Assembly (NCBI GenBank): GCA_002424635.1
Contig: DIKT01000043.1
Coordinates: 28,532-92,531 of the forward strand
Source of the DNA: Desulfobulbaceae bacterium UBA5611
Lineage (GTDB): Bacteria; Desulfobacterota; Desulfobulbia; Desulfobulbales; Desulfocapsaceae
Reading direction: 5' to 3'
Length of the DNA stretch: 64,000 nt
The position numbers were made by a program, and so were the translations under genes. Positions 32,521 through 42,207 of this stretch are shown piece by piece (the stretch's first letter is position 1; each line of letters begins with the position of its first letter). The notes beneath the pieces are model-generated. The model was not told the origin of the DNA and did no database searches. It was given only the letters and a program-made list of their open reading frames with translations.

Positions 32521-32845
32521 GATCGTCACCGGTTATGTGGTTGACCTGGCAATCAGCCTGAAGAAAAATGGGCTCCCATTCGTTATTCCACAGACGGCCT
32601 CGGTTGCGGTTGCCCTGGTGTCCATGGACCACACTCAGCGATTAACCGCCGCCGCTGTCAGCCAGGTCAGCACCGCCCCTGGAGCTAACTGGGCCACCTC
32701 TCTGGTAGTAATCGAACTGCTGCCGGACGCTACCGAAGCGATCACCTACCAGGGCCTAGCCCTGCTGGAAATCCAGGTTAATGATGCCGGCCGTCCAAAA
32801 CCCTGGTTTGTCCCGGTCCGCATCATTACCGGCAATATTCCATAA
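32504..32845 (+). CDS. Last prophage gene, unknown function
   Basis: The product is 113 aa. It begins inside the previous gene at ATG 32504 (MTAIPEIVTGYVVDL). Beta-rich with alternating hydrophobic strands (SVAVALVSMD; TSLVVIELLPD; WFVPVRIITG), reminiscent of small Ig-like or fibre-associated proteins. The prophage right boundary follows within 100 bp. Confidence 0.55.
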   Translation: MTAIPEIVTGYVVDLAISLKKNGLPFVIPQTASVAVALVSMDHTQRLTAAAVSQVSTAPGANWATSLVVIELLPDATEAITYQGLALLEIQVNDAGRPKPWFVPVRIITGNIP

Positions 32846-32898
32846 GGAGCCAGGCTGCAGGACCAGCCCACAACCGGAATATACCGGAATAAAAAAAG

Positions 32899-32934
32899 AA
32901 AGGGCTTGTAAGTTATTGAACTTACAAGCCCTTT
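32899..32934 (-). terminator. Terminator of the tRNA-Ser genes
   Basis: A perfect 16-bp stem (AAAGGGCTTGTAAGTT/AACTTACAAGCCCTTT) with a 4-nt loop. On the minus strand a T-rich tract follows (TCTTTTTTT). It lies 8 bp past the tRNA 3' end. Confidence 0.85.
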
Positions 32935-32941
32935 CAAGCTC

Positions 32942-33033
32942 TGGCGGAGAAGGAGGGATTCGAACCCTCGGTGGAGTTTAACCCCCACACTCGCTTAGCA
33001 GGCGAGCACCATCGGCCTCTCGGTCACCTCTCC
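32942..33033 (-). tRNA. tRNA-Ser(GCT)
   Basis: Reverse-strand 92-nt gene with encoded CCA, long variable arm typical of serine tRNAs, anticodon loop CTGCTAA (anticodon GCT), and TTCGAAT in the T loop. Its 3' end faces the prophage and is the probable integration site. Confidence 0.95.
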
Positions 33034-33042
33034 AAACAAAAA

Positions 33043-33128
33043 TGGCGGAGGAAGTAGGATTCGAACCCACGGTACTTTCGTACAACGGTTTTCAAGACCG
33101 CCGCCTTCAACCACTCGGCCATTCCTCC
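33043..33128 (-). tRNA. tRNA-Ser(TGA)
   Basis: Reverse-strand 86-nt gene with encoded CCA, variable arm, anticodon loop CTTGAAA (anticodon TGA) and TTCGAAT T loop. It lies 9 bp upstream of tRNA-Ser(GCT) and is cotranscribed with it. Confidence 0.95.
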
Positions 33129-33140
33129 ATCATTTGTAGC

Positions 33141-33169
33141 TGTTTACCATTTGCACCAAAAACTGTCAA
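33141..33169 (-). promoter_or_regulatory. Sigma70-type promoter of the tRNA-Ser pair
   Basis: On the minus strand: TTGACA (33164-33169), 17-bp spacer, TAAACA (33141-33146), about 12 bp before the tRNA-Ser(TGA) 5' end. Confidence 0.65.
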
Positions 33170-33304
33170 CACCTGCCATATTATAAGATTTTATAAAAAA
33201 ACAAATTTGTAATATTTAATCGGCAAACATTGTAATTTCTGTTACAAATATTATTTTGCTCTTTATATTTCAAGCTCTGCCACAATCAACTACAATTATC
33301 AATT

Positions 33305-34867
33305 ATGGTCGAAAAACAAAAATTTCAGTCAGAGGAGCTCCAGGATTTATCCTGCCTCTATGAAATAACCAAGGCGCTTGCTTCAGCAATTAATCTGAGT
33401 GATTGCCTGGAAAAGATAATGCACACTCTGGCTGATTTAAAAGCCATGGATAACGGCACCATCACTATTATCAATCCGTTAACCGGCAAGCTGGAGATTG
33501 AAGTGGCCCATGGTCTTACCACAGAGGGCAAAAGACTAGGCCAATATGTGCTGGGTGAAGGCATCACCGGAAGGGTTGTTGCCACAGGTGAACCAATAAT
33601 TGTTCCCAATATTGCCGAGGAACCGCTTTTTCTCAATAGGACCGGCGCCAGAAGAAGTGCGACTCATAAAAACAAATCGTTTCTCTGTGTTCCGATCAGG
33701 GATAAACAACAAATAATCGGTTCCTTAAGTGTTGACAGGATGTACAAAGATGGCCTCAATCACCAGGCTGATGCCGATCTGCGCTTTTTAATCGTTCTCA
33801 GTGGTCTTATCGCCCAAACCACCAGAAGGATCCAGACAGTCAACCGGGAACAGGAAAGGTTACGCCTGGAAAACATGAAACTAAAGCGGGAACTGTCAGA
33901 AAAAAACAGTATAAATTATATTATCGGAAATTCCAGCCGGATGCAGGAAGTCTACGATATGGTGCACCGGGTAGTTAATTCTAATGCTACCGTGCTCTTG
34001 CGCGGTGAATCCGGAACCGGTAAAACCCTGGTCGCCAAATCTCTGCATTACAACAGTCAACGGCAAGAGAAACCTTTTGTCGTAGTAAATTGTTCAGCTT
34101 TACCGGAGACTCTTCTTGAGAGCGAGCTGTTCGGTCATGAAAAAGGGGCTTTTACCGGGGCTACAGAGCGCAGGATTGGCCGTTTTGAACAAGCAGAAGG
34201 GGGAACTATCTTTTTAGATGAAATTGGTGAGATAAGCCCCTCAGTACAGATAAAACTCCTCCATGTGGTCCAGGAAAGAAATTTTCAACGGCTCGGCTCC
34301 ACCCAAACTATCGCCTGTGATGTCCGCTTGGTGGCGGCCACCAACAAGGATCTGGAATTAGCAGTAAAAGAGAGGAATTTCAGAGAAGATCTTTATTATC
34401 GCCTCAATGTCTTTCCCATTTATATGCCGCCGTTACGGGAAAGACGTACCGATATCCTGCTCCTGGCTGAATATTTTTTAGAAAAATATGCCAAGGAAAA
34501 TAAAAAGAAAATTAACCGGATCTCTACCTCGGCAATTGATATGCTTGTTCAGTATCACTGGCCCGGAAACGTACGGGAACTACAGAATTGCATGGAAAGG
34601 GCTGTCCTTATCTGTGATGATGAATCAATCAAAGGGGCTCATCTGCCACCAACCCTGCAGATCGCAGATGCAGGTAAATTAAACCTGCAGTCACTGGCGG
34701 GATCGGTGGAAAACTTTGAAAAGGAACTGATCATTGAAAGCCTGAAAGTCCATAATGGCAATCAAACCAAAACAGCGAGCGCCTTAAGCACCAGTTTACG
34801 GATTATTAATTATAAAATTCATCAATATAATATTGATCCCAAAAAATTTAAAATTTCAACGAAATGA
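33305..34867 (+). CDS. Sigma54-dependent activator, NifA-like (GAF-AAA+-HTH)
   Basis: The product is 520 aa. A GAF domain (about 20-180) is followed by the AAA+ module: Walker A GESGTGKT at about 234, the sigma54-contact loop GAFTGA at about 281, Walker B TIFLDEIGE. The C-terminal HTH is TKTASALSTSLRIINYKIHQYNID. Domain order and HTH resemble NifA, but no nif genes are in view, so the target is uncertain. TTTGTAA (33206-33212) and TTACAAA (33242-33248) form an inverted repeat upstream that may be an operator. Confidence 0.88.
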   Translation: MVEKQKFQSEELQDLSCLYEITKALASAINLSDCLEKIMHTLADLKAMDNGTITIINPLTGKLEIEVAHGLTTEGKRLGQYVLGEGITGRVVATGEPIIVPNIAEEPLFLNRTGARRSATHKNKSFLCVPIRDKQQIIGSLSVDRMYKDGLNHQADADLRFLIVLSGLIAQTTRRIQTVNREQERLRLENMKLKRELSEKNSINYIIGNSSRMQEVYDMVHRVVNSNATVLLRGESGTGKTLVAKSLHYNSQRQEKPFVVVNCSALPETLLESELFGHEKGAFTGATERRIGRFEQAEGGTIFLDEIGEISPSVQIKLLHVVQERNFQRLGSTQTIACDVRLVAATNKDLELAVKERNFREDLYYRLNVFPIYMPPLRERRTDILLLAEYFLEKYAKENKKKINRISTSAIDMLVQYHWPGNVRELQNCMERAVLICDDESIKGAHLPPTLQIADAGKLNLQSLAGSVENFEKELIIESLKVHNGNQTKTASALSTSLRIINYKIHQYNIDPKKFKISTK

Positions 34868-35403
34868 ACCTCCTTCTGCATATCTGCTGTGGTCCCTGTG
34901 CCGTCTACCCGTTACAACAATTACGCCAGGCAGGCATAGACGTATCCGGCTATTTTTATAACCCCAATATTCATCCTTACCGGGAATTTAACCAGCGCAT
35001 CCTTGCCGTTAAGCAGTTCGCTGAAATTTCCCAGCTAAACATTGAGATTGAGACAGATTACGGTCTGACCGAATACCTGAGGAAGGTGGTTTTTCATGAG
35101 CACCAACGATGCGCTCTCTGCTATCATATGCGCTTAGATGTCGTGGCGCAAAAGGCCAGGGCTTTAGGCAAAGATGCCTTCTCAACCACACTTTTATACA
35201 GTAAATACCAGGATCATGAAGGTATCCGCCAAATCGGAGAAGAGTTAGCTGGCAAATATCAGCTTCAATTCTATTACCAGGATTTCAGGGAAGGTTGGCA
35301 ACAAGGGATTGATGGCGCCATTGAAATGAATTTATATCGACAGCCATACTGTGGATGTATATATAGTGAACACGAACGTTACGCTAAAAAAATCAAAACA
35401 TAA
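34864..35403 (+). CDS. queH: Epoxyqueuosine reductase QueH
   Basis: The product is 179 aa. Four cysteine sites typical of QueH: HICCGPC (residues 7-13), CALC at about 79, and YCGC near 160, which hold a 4Fe-4S cluster and metal. It reduces epoxyqueuosine to queuosine in tRNA. The start overlaps the stop of the regulator (ATGA). Confidence 0.92.
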   Translation: MNLLLHICCGPCAVYPLQQLRQAGIDVSGYFYNPNIHPYREFNQRILAVKQFAEISQLNIEIETDYGLTEYLRKVVFHEHQRCALCYHMRLDVVAQKARALGKDAFSTTLLYSKYQDHEGIRQIGEELAGKYQLQFYYQDFREGWQQGIDGAIEMNLYRQPYCGCIYSEHERYAKKIKT

Positions 35404-35445
35404 GATGTTCAACACTTCACTTTTTATAATAACAAGAGAAAACAT

Positions 35446-36117
35446 ATGGTTACCATACTGATTCTGGCCACTACCAATAAAAATAAGATCAAAGAATTTC
35501 AGGAAATGCTGAAAGATTTTGCCATTGAAATTCGTTCACTCAGTGATTTTGGTCCTCTGCCTGAGGCTATCGAGGATGGCGCAACTTTTGATGATAACGC
35601 CTACAAAAAAGCTATCCATACAGCCAAAATCTTGGGTTTTCCTGCTATCGCTGATGACTCCGGTCTGGAAGTGGAGGTTCTGAATGGCGCCCCCGGGGTT
35701 TATTCAGCCCGATATGCCGGCGCCCAGGCAACTGATCAGGAAAATGTTGATAAATTATTACAGGAACTGCACGGCCAGGCTAATCGCAAGGCTGCTTTTA
35801 AATGCGTCCTGTCGATCGCTGTGCCCTCCGGTCCGGCTTTAACTTATAGCGGCAGCTGTGACGGTATTATTCTCAATAAACAACGAGGGGAGAGCGGTTT
35901 TGGCTACGATCCGATCTTTTATTCCGAGGAGCTGGGCAAAACATTTGCGGAATGCACCATGGCAGAAAAAAACAGGGTGAGTCACCGGGGGAAAGCACTG
36001 GCTGAGATGAAAGCGGAATTTCCCCAGGTCTTAAAATGGCTGGCGCAACGATTAGCCGAAGAAAAACCACCCAAACCAGATCATCGTGAATTTGAACATA
36101 ACGACTGGTCAAAATAG
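35446..36117 (+). CDS. rdgB: dITP/XTP pyrophosphatase (RdgB/HAM1)
   Basis: The product is 223 aa, slightly longer than the E. coli protein because of a C-terminal tail. ATTNKNKIKEF at the N-terminus, ADDSGLEVEVLNGAPGVYSAR in the middle, GFGYDPIF and SHRGKAL are the family motifs. It removes deaminated purine triphosphates. It converges on gpsA with 15 bp between the stops. Confidence 0.95.
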   Translation: MVTILILATTNKNKIKEFQEMLKDFAIEIRSLSDFGPLPEAIEDGATFDDNAYKKAIHTAKILGFPAIADDSGLEVEVLNGAPGVYSARYAGAQATDQENVDKLLQELHGQANRKAAFKCVLSIAVPSGPALTYSGSCDGIILNKQRGESGFGYDPIFYSEELGKTFAECTMAEKNRVSHRGKALAEMKAEFPQVLKWLAQRLAEEKPPKPDHREFEHNDWSK

Positions 36118-36132
36118 GATAGAATTATTTTA

Positions 36133-37149
36133 TTATTCTATTTTCATCTCTCTGGTCAATAGATCGAGTACGGCGGCGGAACAATCCTTTTCCTTATATA
36201 ATATCTGATAAACCTGCTCCAGAATCGGCATTTCCACCTGCAGCCGTATGGCGAGATCATAGACCGATAATGTGGTCTTGACTCCTTCTGCCACCATTTC
36301 CATCTCCTCCAGGATAACAGAGATTTTTTTCCCCTGGCCTAATTTGAGACCGACAGTGCGATTCCGACTCAAATCTCCAGTACAGGTGAGGACCAGATCG
36401 CCAAGTCCGCTCAGACCAAAAAAGGTCAGGGGATCGGCATTCATTTTTACCCCGAGTCTTTTTATCTCGGCCAGTCCTCTGGTTATTAGTGCCGCCCGGC
36501 TGTTTAAACCATAACCAAGACCATCACTGATACCGGCGGCAATGGCCACTATATTTTTAAGGGCAGCGCTTATCTCCAGCCCGATGACATCACTGCTGGC
36601 ATAAACCCGGAAGCGTTCGGTGCCAAATATACTCTGCAGTTCCTTGGCAGTTTCAATATTATGACAGCCAATGGTCACTGCTGTCGGCATGCCCAGGGCC
36701 ACCTCTTTGGCAAATGAAGGCCCGGAAAGAACAGCTAAAGATATCCCTTTTTCTTGTAAGTGGGGACCTAAGACCTCGGCCATAACCTGAGTCATGGTCA
36801 TTAAACTCTTATTTTCAATGCCCTTTACAGCCGAGACAATCCGGCAACCTTTTTCTAAAAAAGGAGCCACTGCTTCAAAGACCAACCGAAAACCATGCGA
36901 CGGCACCACCATACAGACGGTGGCACAGCCTCGAACGGCAGCCGCCAGATCAACGGCAGGAAACAGGGATGGTGGAAAGTGATAACCGGGGAGATATTTT
37001 TTGTTTTCCCGATCGCGATCCAGAACGGCTACATGCTCTGGTTTATAGCCCCATAATGCCGTCTCCAGGCCCTTGCCGGCCAGCACGCCGGCCAGAGCGG
37101 TTCCCCAGGAGCCGGCACCGATAACCGCTATTTTGTGACTATTATTCAT
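36133..37149 (-). CDS. gpsA: Glycerol-3-phosphate dehydrogenase [NAD(P)+]
   Basis: The product is 338 aa. The NAD-binding GAGSWGTALA is at residues 9-18; GPSFAKEVALGMPTAV and the C-terminal GLGDLVLTCTGDLSRNR motif are diagnostic. It makes sn-glycerol-3-phosphate for phospholipids. The start at 37149 overlaps the end of gyrA by 8 bp, so the two are coupled; an in-frame start further upstream lies inside gyrA and is rejected. Confidence 0.95.
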   Translation of the reverse strand: MNNSHKIAVIGAGSWGTALAGVLAGKGLETALWGYKPEHVAVLDRDRENKKYLPGYHFPPSLFPAVDLAAAVRGCATVCMVVPSHGFRLVFEAVAPFLEKGCRIVSAVKGIENKSLMTMTQVMAEVLGPHLQEKGISLAVLSGPSFAKEVALGMPTAVTIGCHNIETAKELQSIFGTERFRVYASSDVIGLEISAALKNIVAIAAGISDGLGYGLNSRAALITRGLAEIKRLGVKMNADPLTFFGLSGLGDLVLTCTGDLSRNRTVGLKLGQGKKISVILEEMEMVAEGVKTTLSVYDLAIRLQVEMPILEQVYQILYKEKDCSAAVLDLLTREMKIE

Positions 37150-39634
37150 TAACAAACTCGTCGCCGGCTGTGTCCTCGTCATCATCATCTGATTCATCGC
37201 GGGCTACCTGATCCATGGCGACGACCTTTTCGCCTTCTTCCAGATTGATAAGGCGAACACCCTGGGTGGTGCGGCCGATGATGCGCAGATTTTCCAAGGG
37301 AATGCGAATCATTTTTCCGGAATCAGCAATAAGAATAACCTCACTACTGTCCTCAACCTGCATAGCGCCAATAACCGCACCATTACGCTCGCTGGCCTTG
37401 ATTGCAAAGATGCCCTTTCCACCCCTTCTCTGCACACGATACTCATCGACTGGACTTCTTTTCCCATAGCCGTTTTCGGTAACCGTGAGGATAGAGGTAT
37501 CCGAAGAGATCACAATCGCGCCGACGACAAAATCATCCGCCGCCAGATTGATGCCGTTGACGCCGGCAGCGGTCCGACCCATGGTCCGGATATCGGACTC
37601 ATGAAAACGAATTGATATACCCTTGGAAGAGATAAGGAGGACAGTATCATCACCACTGAGGATATGGGCGGCAATAATCTCATCACCTTCTTTGATGGTC
37701 AGTGCCCTTTTCCCTTTTTTCAACGGACGGCTGAATTCCTGGAGACTGGTTTTTTTCACCCGACCGAAGCGGGTGACCATCAAAATAGTTTTATCCGCTG
37801 TCTTATCCTGAATATTAGAGATAGGCAGGATAGCCGCCACCTTTTCGCCCTCGGCCAGATTCAAGAGATTAATAATGGCTTTGCCCCGGGCGGTACGACT
37901 GGCCTGCGGTAATTGATAGACCTTCCGCCAGAATATTTTGCCATGATTAGTGAAAAAGAGAAAAGTATCAAGGGTCGAGGCCACATAAAGATTGGTAACA
38001 AAATCCTCCTCAATATTGGTCACTCCCCGCACACCTTTACCCCCTCGATGTTGGGAGCGATAGAGGCTGACCGGATTACGTTTGATATAACCGGACAGGG
38101 TAACAGTTACCGCCATCTCTTCCGGGATAATCATATCCTCCAGCAGGATTTCATCAACGGCATCAATGATCTCAGTACGGCGATCATCACCATAGGTCTC
38201 TTTAATTTCCAGAAACTCATCCCGAATAATCTTTATGACCAGGGCTTCATCGCTCAAGATTCCGGCCAGCCTTTCTATCTCCATCATAACTTCGTTATAA
38301 TCGGTGATTATTTTATCCCGTTCCAGACCGGTAAGACGTTGCAGGCGCATATCCAGAATTGACTGGGCCTGAATGTCCGAAAAATCAAAGCGTCTGATCA
38401 ACTCTTCTTTAGCCTCTACAGGATTTTTAGCCGCCCGGATCAGTTGCACCACATCATCAAGATTAGTAATAGCAACCTTGAGCCCTTCCAACAGATGGGC
38501 CCTCTCTCTGGCCTTATTCAACTCAAAAACAGTTCGTCGATAGACAATAGTACGACGATGAAGGAGAAAATGTTCCAGTATTTGTTTGAGATTTAAAACC
38601 TCTGGCCTGTTATTGACAATAGCCAATAAATTAATGCCGAAGGAACGCTGTAAAGGGGTCATTTTATAGAGCTGATTAATGACAATATCGGCAATCTCAT
38701 CTTTTTTTAATTCGAGGACAATACGCATGCCATGTCTGTCTGATTCATCCCGAACCTCGGAGATAGAGGTTATTTTTTTTTCTTTCACCAGAATGGCAAT
38801 CTTTTCCACCAAGGTGGCCTTGTTCTGCTGATAGGGTATCTCTGAAATTATGATCGCCTCGCGTTTGCCATCCTTCATCTTTTCAATATGAGTCAGGGAA
38901 CGCATCATGACACTGCCGCGGCCGGTTTCATAGGCCTCTCTGATCCCGGAGCGCCCACAGATAAGGGCGCCGGTCGGAAAATCCGGGCCACTGATATGAG
39001 TGATCAGTTCATGGACAGTAATATCAGGATTATCCACCAGGGCAATTAATCCATTCATCACCTCGGTCAGATTATGGGGTGGAATATTGGTGGCCATACC
39101 GACCGCAATACCCGAGGAACCATTGACCAGCAGGGTCGGTATTTTACTGGGCATAACAGACGGTTCGGTCATGGAGTTGTCATAGGTGGGGACAAAATCC
39201 ACTGTTTCCTTTTCTAAATCGGCAACAATCTCCCGATCTATTTTCGTCATCCGGGCTTCGGTATAACGCATGGCGGCCGGTGAATCGCCGTCCATTGAGC
39301 CAAAGTTACCCTGGCCATCCACCAGGGGATAGCGCATGGAAAAGTTCTGAGCCATGCGGACAATCGTATCATAGGCGGCAGTATCACCATGCGGATGATA
39401 TTTACCGATCACATCACCGACGATCCGCGCCGATTTTACATAAGGCCGGTTATAAAAGACACCCAATTCCCGCATAGCAAAAAGGGCGCGGCGATGCACC
39501 GGCTTAAGGCCATCCCGGACATCCGGCAGCGCTCGACCAATAATGACGCTCATGGCATAATCCAGATAGGATTTCTGCAGTTCTTTTTCGATTGAAATGG
39601 TCGGGTTTTGTTGCTGTTCTGTTTCTATATTCAT
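37142..39634 (-). CDS. gyrA: DNA gyrase subunit A
   Basis: The product is 830 aa. KYHPHGDTAAYDTIV holds the region matching quinolone-determining residues, with Thr at the position of E. coli Ser83 and Asp at the position of Asp87; Thr there is wild type in several lineages. The catalytic Tyr lies in the AAMRYTEAR segment. The C-terminal beta-pinwheel has the GyrA-box QRRGGKG. The C-terminus is a strongly acidic tail (DESDDDDEDTAGDE). The subunit cuts and rejoins DNA. Confidence 0.97.
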   Translation of the reverse strand: MNIETEQQQNPTISIEKELQKSYLDYAMSVIIGRALPDVRDGLKPVHRRALFAMRELGVFYNRPYVKSARIVGDVIGKYHPHGDTAAYDTIVRMAQNFSMRYPLVDGQGNFGSMDGDSPAAMRYTEARMTKIDREIVADLEKETVDFVPTYDNSMTEPSVMPSKIPTLLVNGSSGIAVGMATNIPPHNLTEVMNGLIALVDNPDITVHELITHISGPDFPTGALICGRSGIREAYETGRGSVMMRSLTHIEKMKDGKREAIIISEIPYQQNKATLVEKIAILVKEKKITSISEVRDESDRHGMRIVLELKKDEIADIVINQLYKMTPLQRSFGINLLAIVNNRPEVLNLKQILEHFLLHRRTIVYRRTVFELNKARERAHLLEGLKVAITNLDDVVQLIRAAKNPVEAKEELIRRFDFSDIQAQSILDMRLQRLTGLERDKIITDYNEVMMEIERLAGILSDEALVIKIIRDEFLEIKETYGDDRRTEIIDAVDEILLEDMIIPEEMAVTVTLSGYIKRNPVSLYRSQHRGGKGVRGVTNIEEDFVTNLYVASTLDTFLFFTNHGKIFWRKVYQLPQASRTARGKAIINLLNLAEGEKVAAILPISNIQDKTADKTILMVTRFGRVKKTSLQEFSRPLKKGKRALTIKEGDEIIAAHILSGDDTVLLISSKGISIRFHESDIRTMGRTAAGVNGINLAADDFVVGAIVISSDTSILTVTENGYGKRSPVDEYRVQRRGGKGIFAIKASERNGAVIGAMQVEDSSEVILIADSGKMIRIPLENLRIIGRTTQGVRLINLEEGEKVVAMDQVARDESDDDDEDTAGDEFVNE

Positions 39635-39701
39635 AAAAAACTCTATTTAATAAACCTTTGATGGATTCACGGTAAAATGTGAATTTAAACTATGTATTAG
39701 T

Positions 39702-42116
39702 TTATATATCGAGAGAAGTAACTTCCAGGGCATGATTCTGGATAAATTCCCGGCGGGGTTCAACCTTGTCTCCCATAAGGGTAGTGAACATATCATCGGC
39801 CTGCTCGGCATCATTGATTGTTACCTGCACCAGAACTCTGTTTTCCGGATTCATGGTCGTATCCCATAGTTGCTCGGGATTCATTTCGCCCAGACCTTTA
39901 TAGCGCTGAAGATGACTGCCCTTAAAGGTTTCATTGCGAACCGTCTGGATCATTTCACTCCAGTCTTTGGCTGCAATGCCTGTTTCCTGACCGCTGCTGC
40001 TTTTTTTAATAACAATAAAAGAACTCTTTAGATAAGCCCGGATCGCTGGAAAAAGACCGATGGCATTTCTATACTCATTGATCAGCGGAATATGGGGGCC
40101 CAGAGTTATATAGAGATGGGCTTTGCCCTTTATCGAAATATCGACCTCATAACAGGTTGGTCGCCAGCGGCAGGTTCGAATAGGACCTATTACCAGTTTT
40201 TCGCCGGCCAGCTTACCAATAAGACCTTGTAAAAATTCCTGGTCGGCAAATTGATCGGCGGAATGGATATCATTTTCCAGCAGAAAATAAAGCATCTCCT
40301 CCCAGATATTCATCCTTTCCAAATAAGAAACTATTTGCTTATATATGGACAGTTTTCTTAACTTTTCAATGAGAATATCACCAGAAAGATCCTGTTCTGC
40401 TGAGCCTTCGGTCTTGATCTCCATTATCTGGCTGGCTTCAGTAAATAGATGATCATTCAGATCCTTATCTTCTAAGAAATATTTTTCCTTCTTGCCTCTG
40501 CCCAGTCGATATAGTGGCGGCTGGCCGATGTAGATAAAACCACCCTCTACCAGAGGCAGCATCTGCCGGTAAAAAAAGGTGAGAAGCAGGGTGCGAATAT
40601 GGGCGCCATCGACGTCGGCATCAGTCATAATTATGACTTTATGATAACGTAATTTTGCCACATCAAACTCATCTTTTCCAATGCCGCAACCCAAGGCGCC
40701 GATCAGGTTTTTTATCTCTTCACTATCTAATATCCGGTCAAAACGGGCCTTCTCCACATTCATGATTTTCCCGCGTAAAGGGAGAATGGCTTGCACCGAT
40801 CTATCCCGGCCCTGCTTGGCGGAACCACCGGCTGAATCACCCTCAACAATAAAAATTTCCCGCTTGCTGGGATCTTTTTCCTGGCATTCTGCCAATTTAC
40901 CGGCCAACAACAGACTGGTTGATCCTTTTTTCCGCGACAGATCCCGCGCCCGCTTCGCCGCTTCTCGAGCCCGGGAGGCCTCAACCACCTTAATCAGGAT
41001 TTTTTTGGCCTCTTGCGGATTCTGTTCCAGATAAATAGTTAATTTTTCAGCACAAACAGATTCAACAATTGATTTGACCTCGGAATTTCCCAGTTTGGTT
41101 TTAGTTTGGCCTTCAAATTGAGGATCCGGGACGCGAACCGAGATGACACAGGTCAGACCTTCCCGCATATCATCGCCGCTCATTTTTTCTTTCAGGCTTT
41201 TCGGGATGATATCATCACTGGCATAGCGATTAATACATTTGGTAAGGGCGGCCCGGAAGCCTGCCACATGGGTCCCGCCTTCTCTGGTATTGATATTATT
41301 AACAAAGGAAAAAAGTCGTTCGGTATAGCCATCAAAATATTGAAAGGCTATTTCAACCTGAACCAGATCTTTTTCGCCAAAGACAAAGATGGGCTCCGGA
41401 GTAATCGGCGTTCTTTTGCGGTTCAGGTATTCCACATATGATTTAATGCCGCCTTCCGCAAAAAAAGTATCTTCAGCCCCCGATCTTTCATCTTTTATAA
41501 AGATACGAACTTCTTTATTCAGATAAGACAGTTCCCGCAGCCTGTTATTAATCGTTTCATAATTATAGATTGTCGTTTCGGTAAATATTTCCGGATCAGG
41601 TTTAAAGGTGATACGGGTTCCCGTTGAATTACTTTCACCGATGATCTCCAGTTCACCGGCTTTGGCTCCATATTGGTAAGATTGTCTATAAATTTTACCA
41701 TTACGCTTAATTTCGGCGCTTGCTTCGATGGAAAGGGCATTCACAACAGAGACACCAACGCCATGCAAGCCCCCGGAAACCTTATAAGAGGAATGATCAA
41801 ACTTCCCGCCGGCGTGCAAGGTGGTCATTACCAGTTCCAACGCTGATATCTTTTCCGTCGGATGCATATCTACCGGTATACCTCGGCCATTATCTTCTAC
41901 CGATACCGAATTATCTTCGTGTATAACTACATGTATCTGGCTGCAGTAGCCGGCTAAGGCCTCATCTATACTGTTATCCACCACTTCCCATATCAGATGA
42001 TGCAGACCTGACTCTGCCGTATTGCCAATATACATGGACGGTCTTTTGCGGACCGCTTCCAAACCATCAAGAACTTTTATCTGTTCGGCCCCGTATGCTT
42101 TATTTTCTTCTGTCAC
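39702..42116 (-). CDS. gyrB: DNA gyrase subunit B
   Basis: The product is 804 aa with a GTG start preceded by AAGGAT. The GHKL ATPase motifs (EVVDNSIDEA; DNGRGIP; GGLHGVG) and the TOPRIM EGDSAGGSAKQGRDR with TDADVDGAHI are all present. It supplies ATP-driven supercoiling with GyrA, which follows after a 67-bp gap. Confidence 0.97.
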   Translation of the reverse strand: MTEENKAYGAEQIKVLDGLEAVRKRPSMYIGNTAESGLHHLIWEVVDNSIDEALAGYCSQIHVVIHEDNSVSVEDNGRGIPVDMHPTEKISALELVMTTLHAGGKFDHSSYKVSGGLHGVGVSVVNALSIEASAEIKRNGKIYRQSYQYGAKAGELEIIGESNSTGTRITFKPDPEIFTETTIYNYETINNRLRELSYLNKEVRIFIKDERSGAEDTFFAEGGIKSYVEYLNRKRTPITPEPIFVFGEKDLVQVEIAFQYFDGYTERLFSFVNNINTREGGTHVAGFRAALTKCINRYASDDIIPKSLKEKMSGDDMREGLTCVISVRVPDPQFEGQTKTKLGNSEVKSIVESVCAEKLTIYLEQNPQEAKKILIKVVEASRAREAAKRARDLSRKKGSTSLLLAGKLAECQEKDPSKREIFIVEGDSAGGSAKQGRDRSVQAILPLRGKIMNVEKARFDRILDSEEIKNLIGALGCGIGKDEFDVAKLRYHKVIIMTDADVDGAHIRTLLLTFFYRQMLPLVEGGFIYIGQPPLYRLGRGKKEKYFLEDKDLNDHLFTEASQIMEIKTEGSAEQDLSGDILIEKLRKLSIYKQIVSYLERMNIWEEMLYFLLENDIHSADQFADQEFLQGLIGKLAGEKLVIGPIRTCRWRPTCYEVDISIKGKAHLYITLGPHIPLINEYRNAIGLFPAIRAYLKSSFIVIKKSSSGQETGIAAKDWSEMIQTVRNETFKGSHLQRYKGLGEMNPEQLWDTTMNPENRVLVQVTINDAEQADDMFTTLMGDKVEPRREFIQNHALEVTSLDI

Positions 42117-42142
42117 TCTGTATCCTTTTATTCAATTAAAAT

Positions 42143-42180
42143 AAAAATATCCATTCATGAAGTATGAATGGATATTTTTT
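42143..42180. terminator. Bidirectional hairpin terminator between dnaN and gyrB
   Basis: AAATATCCATTCAT and its complement ATGAATGGATATTT form a stem around GAAGT, with A-run on one side and T-run on the other. It ends dnaN transcription on the minus strand, so gyrB probably has its own promoter. Confidence 0.65.
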
Positions 42181-42207
42181 GTAATAACAATATGTTATAT
42201 TTTTTTA

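Larger units (their letters stand above)
1..32941. mobile_element. Prophage (right-hand part), siphovirus-type, next to tRNA-Ser(GCT)
   Basis: A continuous block of phage genes covers replication, antirepressor control, packaging, head, tail, lysis and distal fibre functions. Almost all are on the plus strand with ATGA/TAATG overlaps. Core genes are full length without frameshift damage, so it may be functional. No integrase, excisionase pair or CI-like repressor is seen, so the left end lies outside the window. The last phage gene ends at 32845, and the intact tRNA-Ser(GCT) 3' end is at 32942, so the right junction lies in 32846-32941 or inside the tRNA 3' end. The exact boundary is inferred. 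Confidence 0.93.
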
